From assembly GCF_025532145.1 (NCBI RefSeq), contig NZ_ARXS01000037.1, forward strand, positions 1-39,953: a stretch of 39,953 nucleotides of DNA, written 5' to 3'. Position 1 is the stretch's first letter. The number at the start of each line of letters is the position of its first letter. This document shows, one piece after another, positions 24,454 through 32,709 of the stretch. The notes beneath the pieces were generated by a model. The model was not told the DNA's origin and did no database searches. It saw nothing but the letters and a program-made list of their open reading frames with translations. This DNA comes from Alloalcanivorax balearicus MACL04 (GTDB taxonomy: Bacteria > Pseudomonadota > Gammaproteobacteria > Pseudomonadales > Alcanivoracaceae). The position numbers and the translations under genes are program-made.

Positions 24454-25056
24454 TCAGGAAAGCGCATCGGTGACACCATAGGCACCGAGTACCCCCTGGA
24501 AACCCTGGACGTCATGCCCCATCACGAGAAGGTCATGCTTTTTTCCTCGCATATCTTTCACGTGGTCCCGGAGAACGCCCTCCGGGCGGAACCCCAATCC
24601 CTCGAATACGGCTATCGCTCCTTTTTGGTCCGGTGTCATTCGTACCACTATCCTTTCCATACCCAGTCCCAATGCGGCGGAGAAGGCTTCCTGCACCAAC
24701 ACCGTTCCTAGCCCCGTGCCTCGCATATCGACACTAACCAGGACGCGAAGCTCTCCCACGTGAGGCGACCAGGGCTCATTGGAAGGGATAACCGTGGCGG
24801 TACCCGTAAATCGGTTGGCACTCTCCGCCACCAGCCCCATCATTCGACCGGCTTCCACCTCATCCAGCCATTTACGAATCACCGCTGGCTGCGTAATGTC
24901 CCGCATCAGAAACAACAAGTCGTGATCGGGCAAAGCGGAGGCGAAGCGGAGCATAGGTTCCTGATCGGATTGCGTCATTAACCGCAGTACCACGGACTTG
25001 TCAGCAAGGGCCTGCTCACGTGGCAGGCGCTCGGCACGCTCATGACCAACACTCAT
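24454..25056 (-). CDS. GNAT family N-acetyltransferase
   Basis: A 200-residue GNAT acyltransferase. The acetyl-CoA pyrophosphate loop is MRGTGLGTVLVQEAF (111-125; R-x-x-G-x-G), preceded by strand GELRVLVSVD and followed by IVVRMTPDQKGAIAVFEGLGF (136-156), the family's C-terminal strand and helix. I chose ATG 25056 because it overlaps the stop of phaC as ATGA, indicating coupled translation; two longer in-frame starts lie inside phaC. The acceptor is unknown. A role in modifying a PHA protein or a small precursor is inferred only from this tight linkage. Confidence 0.88.
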   Translation of the reverse strand: MSVGHERAERLPREQALADKSVVLRLMTQSDQEPMLRFASALPDHDLLFLMRDITQPAVIRKWLDEVEAGRMMGLVAESANRFTGTATVIPSNEPWSPHVGELRVLVSVDMRGTGLGTVLVQEAFSAALGLGMERIVVRMTPDQKGAIAVFEGLGFRPEGVLRDHVKDMRGKKHDLLVMGHDVQGFQGVLGAYGVTDALS

Positions 25057-26147
25057 AACGACCGCTCCGATAACCATCCGTCGATCCTGGGCCATAGACG
25101 TTTGATGGCGTTACGTCCGGCAACCAGACTGACATGCCCGCCCTCGATAACCTCCTCGATACGATCTTCCGACGTCACCTGGTAAACAAGGCATCGGGCG
25201 GATTCATAAGGAACGATATGATCGTACTTCGCGACTACATGCATAAAAGGCACCGTTATCTCTCCGAGATCGACCTTTCGGCCATTGAGTTGAAAGCGCC
25301 CTTCCACCAGACGATTCTCCTGAAGCAGTTCCTTAACGGTCTGGCGAAAGCATTCACCGGCAAAAGGGATCTGATCGTTACTCCATCGATCCAAACGACG
25401 ATAAGCGGTAACGAATTCGTCATTCCACATGTTGTCCCAAAGCCGTATCTGGGAAAAAAAACGTGAGGCCGGTCTCAACATGTCAAAGGATGCAAGAATC
25501 ATCTCGGCGGGCACGTTGCCTAACCGGTCCACGATATCGTCAACGTCGAAATGACGCTTGTCCGTCCATGCCCTCTGTAAAGTCATTCCCGAGAAATCGA
25601 TTGGCGTGGTCAGGCAGAGCAGATTCTTCAGCGGGCCGTGCGGATACTGTGTGGCATACAAAACCGACAGCAGCCCGCCGAAGCAGTACCCCAGAATCGA
25701 AACATCGGGCTCGCCGCTGTCCTCCTGGACACGTGCGACACAAGTGGGCAGCAAGTCCAAAACGTAGTCCTCCAGACGCAGATTCCTGTCCTCGTCCCGA
25801 GGCGCCCCCCAGTCAATCAGATACACATCAAAGCCTTTTTGAACCAGGTACTCGACCAGGCTTTGCCCGGGAGCCAGATCAATAATGTACGGCTTGTTGA
25901 TCAAGGACATCACCAACAGAACCGGTACGCGATAAACCTCCTCGGTCTGTGGCAGGTAGTGATAGAGGACCAGAGTTCCCTGCCGGTAAAGTTCGGCTTT
26001 CGGTGTTTTTCCCGCGTCAGTGCCGCGGTGATTCAGATACTCCACCCCCTTTATCTGGCGCAGAATCACCCTTTCCACTTCACGCTGGACGATATCCGCA
26101 ACCTGACCAGGAAATGAGGAGGTATCAGCTTCAACCTTGCTGGTCAT
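25053..26147 (-). CDS. phaC: Class III/IV poly(3-hydroxyalkanoate) synthase subunit PhaC
   Basis: A 364-residue alpha/beta-hydrolase-fold polymerase joining (R)-3-hydroxyacyl-CoA into polyester. The lipase-like box is GYCFGG (153-158) with nucleophile Cys155; Asp309 (KYDH) and His338 (GGHVS) complete the triad. These match, with an offset of 6-7, the Cys149/Asp302/His331 triad of the class III enzyme of Allochromatium vinosum. The short length (class I/II enzymes are near 560-600) shows that a second subunit is needed, and a candidate lies 14 bases upstream. Short-chain monomers are expected for this class. The gene is followed by an overlapping GNAT gene. Confidence 0.93.
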   Translation of the reverse strand: MTSKVEADTSSFPGQVADIVQREVERVILRQIKGVEYLNHRGTDAGKTPKAELYRQGTLVLYHYLPQTEEVYRVPVLLVMSLINKPYIIDLAPGQSLVEYLVQKGFDVYLIDWGAPRDEDRNLRLEDYVLDLLPTCVARVQEDSGEPDVSILGYCFGGLLSVLYATQYPHGPLKNLLCLTTPIDFSGMTLQRAWTDKRHFDVDDIVDRLGNVPAEMILASFDMLRPASRFFSQIRLWDNMWNDEFVTAYRRLDRWSNDQIPFAGECFRQTVKELLQENRLVEGRFQLNGRKVDLGEITVPFMHVVAKYDHIVPYESARCLVYQVTSEDRIEEVIEGGHVSLVAGRNAIKRLWPRIDGWLSERSL

Positions 26148-26161
26148 AAGGAGCCACCCAT

Positions 26162-26545
26162 CTAATCTTTGTTTATGCTCGAATTGCGTGTACGTTTCGG
26201 CTTCGCAGTCGTGGACCGGCTAGCGCTCCGGGACTTACCTGCAACGGCGGAACCTTTCTCCAAACGGCTCAGGCTATCCTCGATGGCATCCAGGCGCTCG
26301 GCGATTGCCGCTATGTCCTCCCTGGTAGCCAGATTCACCGTCTCGAAGTACCGCTGTGTCATTTTCTGGAAGGTACCCTGGGATTGTAGAAGTGCCTTCA
26401 ATACTCCCTGACTCGCGGCGGCGTACTGTGGAGTCGCCATGACTTTACTGAGGCAATCATTGATATTTCTTTCCTCTTCGGTGAGAAACTTACGCCATGC
26501 CTCAAAGGGATCTTTAGAAGTACTATCGTCCGGCTTCTTACTCAT
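26162..26545 (-). CDS. Short PhaE/PhaR-like PHA synthase partner subunit
   Basis: A 127-residue helical protein directly upstream of phaC. Its core NLATREDIAAIAERLDAIED (71-90) matches the 'N-x-P-T-R-x-(D/E)-V...RLxxLE' signature at the C-terminus of PhaE, PhaR and related phasin-like proteins. It is far shorter than PhaE (about 350) and shorter than PhaR (about 190). Residues 100-127 form a basic Ser/Thr/Lys/Arg tail (KSRSASRSTTAKPKRTR). I chose ATG 26545, with GGCGGAG 5 bases upstream; an upstream extension lacks a site. It probably activates PhaC and helps place granules. The call rests on position and the signature. Confidence 0.72.
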   Translation of the reverse strand: MSKKPDDSTSKDPFEAWRKFLTEEERNINDCLSKVMATPQYAAASQGVLKALLQSQGTFQKMTQRYFETVNLATREDIAAIAERLDAIEDSLSRLEKGSAVAGKSRSASRSTTAKPKRTRNSSINKD

Positions 26546-26795
26546 TTTTTCTCCGCCTTTCGCATCACCATCTAAAGCGAACATTTTTCCATGCCATACA
26601 GAAATCGCTCTTCCTCCGATAAATATAGTGCTCTGCATGGGTCATCGGAAAAGGTGTTCATTGTCCTTTTGGCCGGTGATTTACGGACAAAGGAGGCCGA
26701 AAGCGAGCATGACGTCATCAGGCCCACGCGACCGTTAATTTTTTTCAAAGAGATATAAATAATAAGTAAAAAAAAGGGTTCCGATCCGACGGAAA
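26546..26795. promoter_or_regulatory. Promoter region of the PHA operon
   Basis: This 250-base AT-rich gap carries the upstream region of the PhaE/PhaR-like gene. It contains the perfect 10-base palindrome ATGACGTCAT (26709-26718) and an AT-rich block (26735-26775). The terminator of the upstream AraC gene lies at its right end. No further gene is seen. Confidence 0.5.
26768..26794 (-). terminator. Intrinsic terminator after AraC gene
   Basis: On the minus strand, TTCCG and CGGAA (26790-26794 and 26779-26783) form a short stem with a 6-base loop, followed by CCC and a run of eight T (A-run 26768-26775). It begins immediately after the stop codon of the AraC gene. Confidence 0.55.
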
Positions 26796-27890
26796 TCAGC
26801 TTTCGCTCGAGTCCATTCCCCGATATTCCGACGGAGAACATCCCGTCCAGCGTTTGAAAGCATGGCGAAAATTGGCTGCGTCCGAATACCCCAGCCGACA
26901 GGATATCTCTTCGTTGGTAAGCTCGGTTTTGCGCAGGTATTCCACCGCCAACCTCATCCTCACATCACGCAGCAACTCCCTAAAGGACGTGTCCTCATTG
27001 GTGAGCCTGCGGCGCAGTGCTCTCGGATGCATACCCAGTTCCGCCGCCACCCCTTCGAGGTCAGGAAAGTGGCCGACGTACTCCACCAGAAGTTCGCGCA
27101 CATCAGCGGCGATGCCACCCGAGACATTGAGTTCGCTCAGGAGTTTTTCGCAGATTTCCAGCACCATGGCATTGGTTCGAACATCGGCGAAGGGCAACGG
27201 GTCCTGCACACCAGGAGCTTCAAACCAATAGATATTGTCTTCCTGATCGAAGGATACCGGACATTCCAGGATCTCTTCATAAGCGCGACCGTAGGATGGA
27301 CGGGGGTAGGCCAGCTCCACCCGGGAAAACCGGAACTTACCACCGGTTACATCCCGGCAGACCGACAGATGGGCGGCCAATGCGAACTCCACCGAGAATC
27401 GATAGGCCATGTCGGCAGGATCGGTCCATTGCCTTGGCGTGAGAGTGCAGTAGCCACCATTACCTTGCAGAATCATTGGGGCCTGACAGAACGGGCTTCC
27501 AGAAAGAATGTACTTGTTGTTGACCATCGACACATCAATGAAATTGGCACTGCTCAGTAAAGCGTAACCATACATGCCATAACTGGTCACGCGCATCCTC
27601 CGACCTGCCCGGAGAGCCACATCCATGTCGTGCATCAGGCTCAAGGTACTGCGGACCACCTTTTCAAGGTGTTGATAGGAAGTGCGCGTGGTATGCCTGG
27701 TCAGCATCGACGCCTCAAGATCGGTCCCATCCAGTATCTTTTGCACAGCGCCCGTTTGTGATTCGACTTGTTGGATGATGGCGGTAATGGAGTGAGTAAA
27801 ATTTACACACCTTTCGGAAGCTGGAACAAAGTCATCTACCATAACGGGTAATACCGGATCACGTTCATTTAGTTGTTTTAATACGGGCAT
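26796..27890 (-). CDS. AraC-family transcriptional regulator next to the PHA operon
   Basis: A 364-residue regulator with an N-terminal arabinose-binding-like sensor domain (about 25-215) and a C-terminal AraC helix-turn-helix (about 260-360). The latter shows VAAELGMHPRALRRRLTNED, then ISCRLGYSDAANFRHAFKRW and TGCSPSEYR. GGGAG lies 7 bases ahead of the ATG. It is only distantly similar to the AraC protein at 7881-8945, although both share the same domain layout. It sits upstream of the PHA genes on the same strand but ends in a T-rich terminator, so it probably controls that operon from a separate transcript. The ligand is unknown. Confidence 0.88.
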   Translation of the reverse strand: MPVLKQLNERDPVLPVMVDDFVPASERCVNFTHSITAIIQQVESQTGAVQKILDGTDLEASMLTRHTTRTSYQHLEKVVRSTLSLMHDMDVALRAGRRMRVTSYGMYGYALLSSANFIDVSMVNNKYILSGSPFCQAPMILQGNGGYCTLTPRQWTDPADMAYRFSVEFALAAHLSVCRDVTGGKFRFSRVELAYPRPSYGRAYEEILECPVSFDQEDNIYWFEAPGVQDPLPFADVRTNAMVLEICEKLLSELNVSGGIAADVRELLVEYVGHFPDLEGVAAELGMHPRALRRRLTNEDTSFRELLRDVRMRLAVEYLRKTELTNEEISCRLGYSDAANFRHAFKRWTGCSPSEYRGMDSSES

Positions 27891-28005
27891 CGCCTTTCTC
27901 CCGGTGCAACACCCTAATAATTAGCGGCTGAACGCATGACCGGTCAAGCATTTAATTATTTTGTTCTTTGTAAACCTTTCAGCGATTAGAAATATTTTTT
28001 AAGAT

Positions 28006-28053
28006 AAAAAACCGCCGCTCATGGAAAAATCCATCCATGAGCAAAAAGCGGTG
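28006..28053 (-). terminator. Intrinsic terminator after alpha/beta hydrolase gene
   Basis: GCTCATGG (28017-28024) pairs with CCATGAGC (28035-28042). The outer CCGC/GCGG pairing extends the stem. On the minus strand a run of six T follows (28006-28011). It lies about 80 bases after the hydrolase stop, inside the 242-base gap before the AraC gene. Confidence 0.8.
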
Positions 28054-28132
28054 ACACCGACACTCCTGATACGAACTGAAGTGCCGGCGACACCGAGAGC
28101 CAGCACCTGTCACGGCGCTGGCCGACCCTATG

Positions 28133-28918
28133 TTACGATGCGATATCGGCGTACCGCGCCGGCTCCGGGAACCAGCCCCGATAGGCCTCCCCACCCCTGA
28201 AGGGGCGCCAGCCATCCTCCTTTTGCGCCAACCGGTCAGCGATCACATAATAGGCAAGAGGGTTATGCCCCAGGCCACAATGGCTGCCCCTGATCTCGAT
28301 ATTCTCGCGCTTTTCCCCTTCCTCCTCGATGGAACATTCCCATGCCACGATACCGTCAGTGCGGCTATAAACTGAGCTGAAGGGCACATCCGGCGGGACC
28401 TCAACATGCAGGGACTCTCGTACCTTGTCCACGGAGTGACCAGACAGGGATTCATAAAGGCGCCAGGCATTACTGGCTCTGGGGTTTCCCTTGAAGGGCG
28501 ATCCCAGGGTGATCACCTGGCGCACCAAATCCGGCGCCTGTTTGGCCAGCTCGCGGGCATAAAGTCCCCCCAGGCTCCAACCGATCAGACTTACCTTCTG
28601 GCCATCATGGCGCTCATGGATTTCCTTTAATCGTTCGATCTGCCGTTCGCGCATACCAGAGCGGTAGCCCACATTGCGTCCCAAATTCCAGCCGTAAGCT
28701 TCGTAGCCACGATTACGCAGGAACATCCGTAACGCCACGGTGCTGGAATCATCAGCACTGAGTCCCGGTAGTACCAATACGGGATGGCCATCGCCCTTGG
28801 GCAGGGTTCCGAGCCACGGAAGGGATAACGTCAGACTTCCAAACTCTACGGCAGCCCGCCACTCCGCCCAGAGCAGGAGTAAGGACGGTGCTTTGATCTC
28901 GCTGGAAACAGCCTGCAT
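28133..28918 (-). CDS. Alpha/beta hydrolase (lipase/esterase-like)
   Basis: A 261-residue alpha/beta-hydrolase. HPVLVLPGLSADD (45-57) supplies the oxyanion region, GWSLGG (113-118) the nucleophile Ser115, SRTDGIV (185-191) the acid Asp188, and GSHCGLGHNP (211-220) the catalytic His. The order and spacing fit a small triacylglycerol lipase or esterase. There is no export signal: the start at 28918, chosen for AAAGGAG 7 bases upstream, gives a cytoplasmic protein. It may hydrolyse storage lipid, a reasonable partner to WS/DGAT. The gene is single, with its own terminator. Confidence 0.86.
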   Translation of the reverse strand: MQAVSSEIKAPSLLLLWAEWRAAVEFGSLTLSLPWLGTLPKGDGHPVLVLPGLSADDSSTVALRMFLRNRGYEAYGWNLGRNVGYRSGMRERQIERLKEIHERHDGQKVSLIGWSLGGLYARELAKQAPDLVRQVITLGSPFKGNPRASNAWRLYESLSGHSVDKVRESLHVEVPPDVPFSSVYSRTDGIVAWECSIEEEGEKRENIEIRGSHCGLGHNPLAYYVIADRLAQKEDGWRPFRGGEAYRGWFPEPARYADIAS

Positions 28919-29251
28919 ATTCGAGCTCCTTTGATTCATTGTTGTTACTTGAGTCTCGTCGGCAAAAGCCAAAATGGTTATTTTCTGCTCACTTGTTCCA
29001 CCATGGTCCCTATGAGCAAAGCTCAATCAGCACATTTGCCCTTTGCTCTTAACACAATAAAAGATGCGCGCACCGGCGCTAGGTCGAAATCGTCCGACCC
29101 GCCAGTCCGCTCAGAACCCCCCTGGAGACGTCGATTCCGGTTTTATCTGTTTGCAATGAATTTGAATGGGCGGCATGCAGCGAACCCGCGTGGACGGCGA
29201 GTCAGCGGGGGACCAGCTCCCCACGTTTTGATTATCCGTGATGATGCGGAA
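28919..29251. other. Intergenic region upstream of hydrolase gene
   Basis: These 333 bases lie between the end of the secretion operon and the hydrolase start. I see no gene with a ribosome site. A 5-bp stem GGGGA/TCCCC (29208-29222) is the only hairpin found near the hlyD-like stop, and it is weak. The right part up to 28990 is AT-richer and probably holds the hydrolase promoter. Confidence 0.5.
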
Positions 29252-30523
29252 CTAGCGCTCCCGAAGAGCCTCTCCGGCGTGATCGATCGGTTTCATCAGA
29301 TACTCGAAAATGGTCTTCTCACCGGTGCGGATGTCCACCTTGGCGATCATGCCCGGTACGATCGGAAACCGGGTACCCGCATCAGTGATCAGAGCGTCCG
29401 CCTTGGTACGAATAAATACACGGTAATAGAAAATCTCGGGTTTGACCTCATCCTGAATGGTATCCGGCGAAATCATCGCCACCTCGCCATCCAGGTCGCC
29501 ATAAACGGTATAGTCGTAAGCAGTGATCTTCACCTTGGCGGACTGACCGGGGTGAATGAAGGCGATATCCCGGGGAGAGATCCGCGCTTCCACCAGTAAC
29601 TGATCGTCCAGTGGAACGATTTCCATCAGACGGCCATTCGGCGGAATCACCCCGCCCCGGGTGCTTACTTCGATGTCCTTCACCACCCCCCGTACCGGCG
29701 AGCGTAATGTCAATCTAGACAGGGTGTCCGAGCGGCCCCGCACCACCGAGGACAATGCGTTGGCCTCGGCCTCGGCGCGGGCCAGTTCTTCCCGTGCGAG
29801 AATCAGGTATTCAGAGCGGATTTCGCTGGCCTTCAACTCCAGCTCCGAGAGCTGGCGCCGTAAGCGCAGTACTTCCACGTTACTGGCAGCTCCGATTTCC
29901 AGCAGCGATTTGGTCAGTTGCAACTCTTCACGCACAATGCGCTGAGACTTATGAACGCCGGCCAGAGACGATCTCAACCCTCGGCGCCGCGTTTCATACA
30001 GCTCGGTTTCGGCGGCGATAAGCTCAGGATAGGCCTGTAATGCATCAGGGAATATCAACGGCGTTTCGTTGACTTCCGCTTCTAGCCTGGCGACGGTCCC
30101 CAGAGCCGCGCGGTAACGGGCCGCACTTTCTTCCATACTGGACTCGGTCTTGGTCAGGTCCAGTTGCGCCAGTACCTGCCCGGCATCAACGATGTCCCCT
30201 TCCCTGACCCCCAGGTCCGTCAGGATCCCACCCTCCAAGGATTGGATGATCTTCTCCCGGGAAGACGGGATCACCCGGCCATCGCCCGTTGATACTTCCA
30301 CCACTTCGGCGAAATAGGACCACGCCAGCAATGCGGCTATGACCAGACAAACGAGCCAGACAATGCGAGTTGAGCGAACCACGGTGGCATCGTCCACTTC
30401 GTCGTTGTAATGGCGATGATCATTATCGTAATCCAGCAGAGACGCCGTTCCCCCGGCCGCGCTCATCGACAACCCCGTGGCTTCCAAGGGGGAGGAATTG
30501 ACGGCTTTATCGCTCTCTTTCAT
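29252..30523 (-). CDS. HlyD-family type I secretion periplasmic adaptor
   Basis: A 423-residue membrane-fusion protein linking the inner-membrane ABC exporter to TolC. A cytoplasmic N-terminus (1-53) is followed by one transmembrane helix (54-72). The lipoyl half-motif region follows, with GDGRVIPSSREKIIQSLEGG (80-99) and VREGDIVDAGQVLAQLD, then long periplasmic coiled-coil helices (about 125-270), and the beta-barrel ending with FPIVPGMIAKVDIRTGEKTI. Its ATG overlaps the ABC-transporter stop (ATGA). It is the last gene of the adhesin secretion operon and corresponds to BapD or LapC. Confidence 0.93.
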   Translation of the reverse strand: MKESDKAVNSSPLEATGLSMSAAGGTASLLDYDNDHRHYNDEVDDATVVRSTRIVWLVCLVIAALLAWSYFAEVVEVSTGDGRVIPSSREKIIQSLEGGILTDLGVREGDIVDAGQVLAQLDLTKTESSMEESAARYRAALGTVARLEAEVNETPLIFPDALQAYPELIAAETELYETRRRGLRSSLAGVHKSQRIVREELQLTKSLLEIGAASNVEVLRLRRQLSELELKASEIRSEYLILAREELARAEAEANALSSVVRGRSDTLSRLTLRSPVRGVVKDIEVSTRGGVIPPNGRLMEIVPLDDQLLVEARISPRDIAFIHPGQSAKVKITAYDYTVYGDLDGEVAMISPDTIQDEVKPEIFYYRVFIRTKADALITDAGTRFPIVPGMIAKVDIRTGEKTIFEYLMKPIDHAGEALRER

Positions 30524-32709
30524 GGCCGGGTCCCTTCCTCGCTACTTTTCGCGGACTGAACCGGTGTCTTTTTTGATAGAATGGACAGTACTTTGGCGCG
30601 CGCATCGTCCAACAAAATCTGGCCGTTCTCCAGCACGATGATGCGGTCGACCAGATTAAGCATACTCATCCGGTGTGTCGCCACCACCAGGGTCCTGTGT
30701 TCCAACCAGTCACTCGTTCTCTGAATGAATTTCTTTTCCGCTGTCTCATCCAATGAGGCGGTGGGCTCATCCAGCAGCAGAACATTGGGCTGCCGTAACA
30801 GCAGACGGGACAGTAATAGCGACTGGCGCTGGCCACCGGACAATCCGAGCCCGCCTTCAAGAATTGGATGATCCAGCCCGTCCGGCAGCGTTCTCAGATA
30901 ATCGCTGGCACCGGTCATGTCCATGGCGGCGAGCAACTCCTGATCAGACACATGGGGGGCACCCAGCATCAGGTTATCCCGCAGGGTGCCGTGGAACAGT
31001 CGCGCGTTCTGGCTGAGGAGACCGACATCCCGACGCACATCCGCCGGATCGATATGGGTGAGATTGACGCCGTCCAGGAGAACCTGTCCGGAGCCGGCTT
31101 CGATGGCGCCGGCCAGAGCCTGCAGAAGCGTGGATTTGCCCGCGCCATTGCGTCCCAGCACACCAATGCGCTCTCCCGGGTTGATGGTCAGTGACTTCAC
31201 CGCCAACGCCGCGGTGGGGGCCTCGGCATATTGGAACACCGCCTGCTTCAACTGATAGTGACCGGTGACGAACGGCCGATGAACCCGTTTTTCCTCCTCC
31301 GGGTGATCCACCGCGCGTTCCATGATCTGATCCAGACTGCTCATCGCCACCTTGGCATGCTGCCATTTGCTCATCACATGCGTGATCTGAGACATCGGTG
31401 CCATCATACGTGATGCCAGGATCGATGCCGCCACCAGCGACCCCACCGATAATTCCGCTTCCATCACCATCGGCGCACCAAACAGAACGATGACGGCGAA
31501 TACCCCGCTTTGTATCGTGTGACTCCACACCACCAGAGTATTGGCGATGTAACGCAGCTTCAGATTGACGTCGGCGGTGATCGCGTTGTAGTGATTCCAC
31601 TGCTGCTGAAAGCGCGCTTCCGCTTGCAGCGATTTGACGTCCTCCAATCCCTGGATAGTTTCCACCAGCATGGCATTACGTAATGAAGACTCGCGCATGG
31701 CCTCGTTGGCGAGAACATGCAGGCGACGCTGCACCAGCAGGCCGGGGATGATCATCAGCACCACCGCGGCCAGCGGCACCAGCACCAAGGGACCGGCGAT
31801 ATACCAGAGCACGAAACAGAACAGGAAGAAGAAAGGCATATCGGCGAAAGCCGTTACCGTACTGGAGGTGAGCAATTCCCGAATATGCTCCAGCTCGCGA
31901 ATCTGGGCGATAAAGGACCCGGTCGAGCGCGGCTTTTCCGAGTTTTTAATGCGTAACGCGTGGCCAAAGACCCGATCGGACACTCGCATATCGGCCCGCT
32001 TGCCCAACAGATCTGTGATATGAACGCGGCTTCTGCGCAGAATGAAGTCAAACACCATGGCCACCAGTACACCGGAGAACAGGACGTATAAGGTGGCATA
32101 GGATTCCGCCGGAACCACGCGGTCGTAAACCTGGCGGGAAAACAAAATGCCGGCCAATGCCAATAGATTGGCTACCAGCGATGCCAGCATCACATGTCCG
32201 TAGGGCTTCAGATCACGAAGGATGATGCGCCGGAACCAATTGGACTGATAAGGCCGGACATAATCGTCCACCCGGGCGTCGGGGGCCGAACGGGTCGGTC
32301 TCAGGATCAGTGTGAGAACCACATTGTCGATCAGCTCCTGACGGGGAAGCTGACTTTTGAGGCCCTGATCGCCACTGTAGGACAGAGCCACCGTCCCATC
32401 ACCGCCGATGCTTTCGGCCACCGCCACCTGGCCGTCCTTGAACTGCACCACCAGGGGAAACCGCCAGGGTGTCAGCGGCATTTCGCCCAGATCGCCAATC
32501 TTGCAGGCCAGTCCCAATTGGCGGGCCATGGCCTTCAGCACGTCGCCCGGGCTCTGTCCTATGCTCCAGGCGGCGGTCAGATGAACATTCTCCTCGGAAT
32601 ATTCCAAACGATAATGCCGGGCCACCGCCAACATGGCTTCGGTCCACGGTCCGTAGTCGGGAGCCGGCGTGGCTTCGACCAGGGTTTCTTCAGCATCCTG
32701 AGTACTCAT
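30520..32709 (-). CDS. Type I secretion ABC transporter (permease-ATPase, LapB/BapC-like)
   Basis: A 729-residue inner-membrane exporter. Residues 1-140 form a C39-peptidase-like domain that lacks a catalytic cysteine, as is usual for RTX exporters. A six-helix membrane domain (about 165-450) follows, then the ATPase: Walker A GRNGAGKST (about 518-526), signature LSGGQRQ (about 621-627), Walker B VLLLDEPTASLD (about 641-652) and the switch histidine in VVATHRM. It overlaps the tolC-like and hlyD-like genes by 4 bases on each side, showing tight coupling. It would export the adjacent giant adhesin in one step from cytoplasm to outside. Confidence 0.95.
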   Translation of the reverse strand: MSTQDAEETLVEATPAPDYGPWTEAMLAVARHYRLEYSEENVHLTAAWSIGQSPGDVLKAMARQLGLACKIGDLGEMPLTPWRFPLVVQFKDGQVAVAESIGGDGTVALSYSGDQGLKSQLPRQELIDNVVLTLILRPTRSAPDARVDDYVRPYQSNWFRRIILRDLKPYGHVMLASLVANLLALAGILFSRQVYDRVVPAESYATLYVLFSGVLVAMVFDFILRRSRVHITDLLGKRADMRVSDRVFGHALRIKNSEKPRSTGSFIAQIRELEHIRELLTSSTVTAFADMPFFFLFCFVLWYIAGPLVLVPLAAVVLMIIPGLLVQRRLHVLANEAMRESSLRNAMLVETIQGLEDVKSLQAEARFQQQWNHYNAITADVNLKLRYIANTLVVWSHTIQSGVFAVIVLFGAPMVMEAELSVGSLVAASILASRMMAPMSQITHVMSKWQHAKVAMSSLDQIMERAVDHPEEEKRVHRPFVTGHYQLKQAVFQYAEAPTAALAVKSLTINPGERIGVLGRNGAGKSTLLQALAGAIEAGSGQVLLDGVNLTHIDPADVRRDVGLLSQNARLFHGTLRDNLMLGAPHVSDQELLAAMDMTGASDYLRTLPDGLDHPILEGGLGLSGGQRQSLLLSRLLLRQPNVLLLDEPTASLDETAEKKFIQRTSDWLEHRTLVVATHRMSMLNLVDRIIVLENGQILLDDARAKVLSILSKKTPVQSAKSSEEGTRP

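Noticed and set aside
29208-29222. GGGGA/TCCCC stem as terminator of the secretion operon
   Set aside because: The stem is only 5 bp and the T-rich stretch is on the wrong side for minus-strand transcription.
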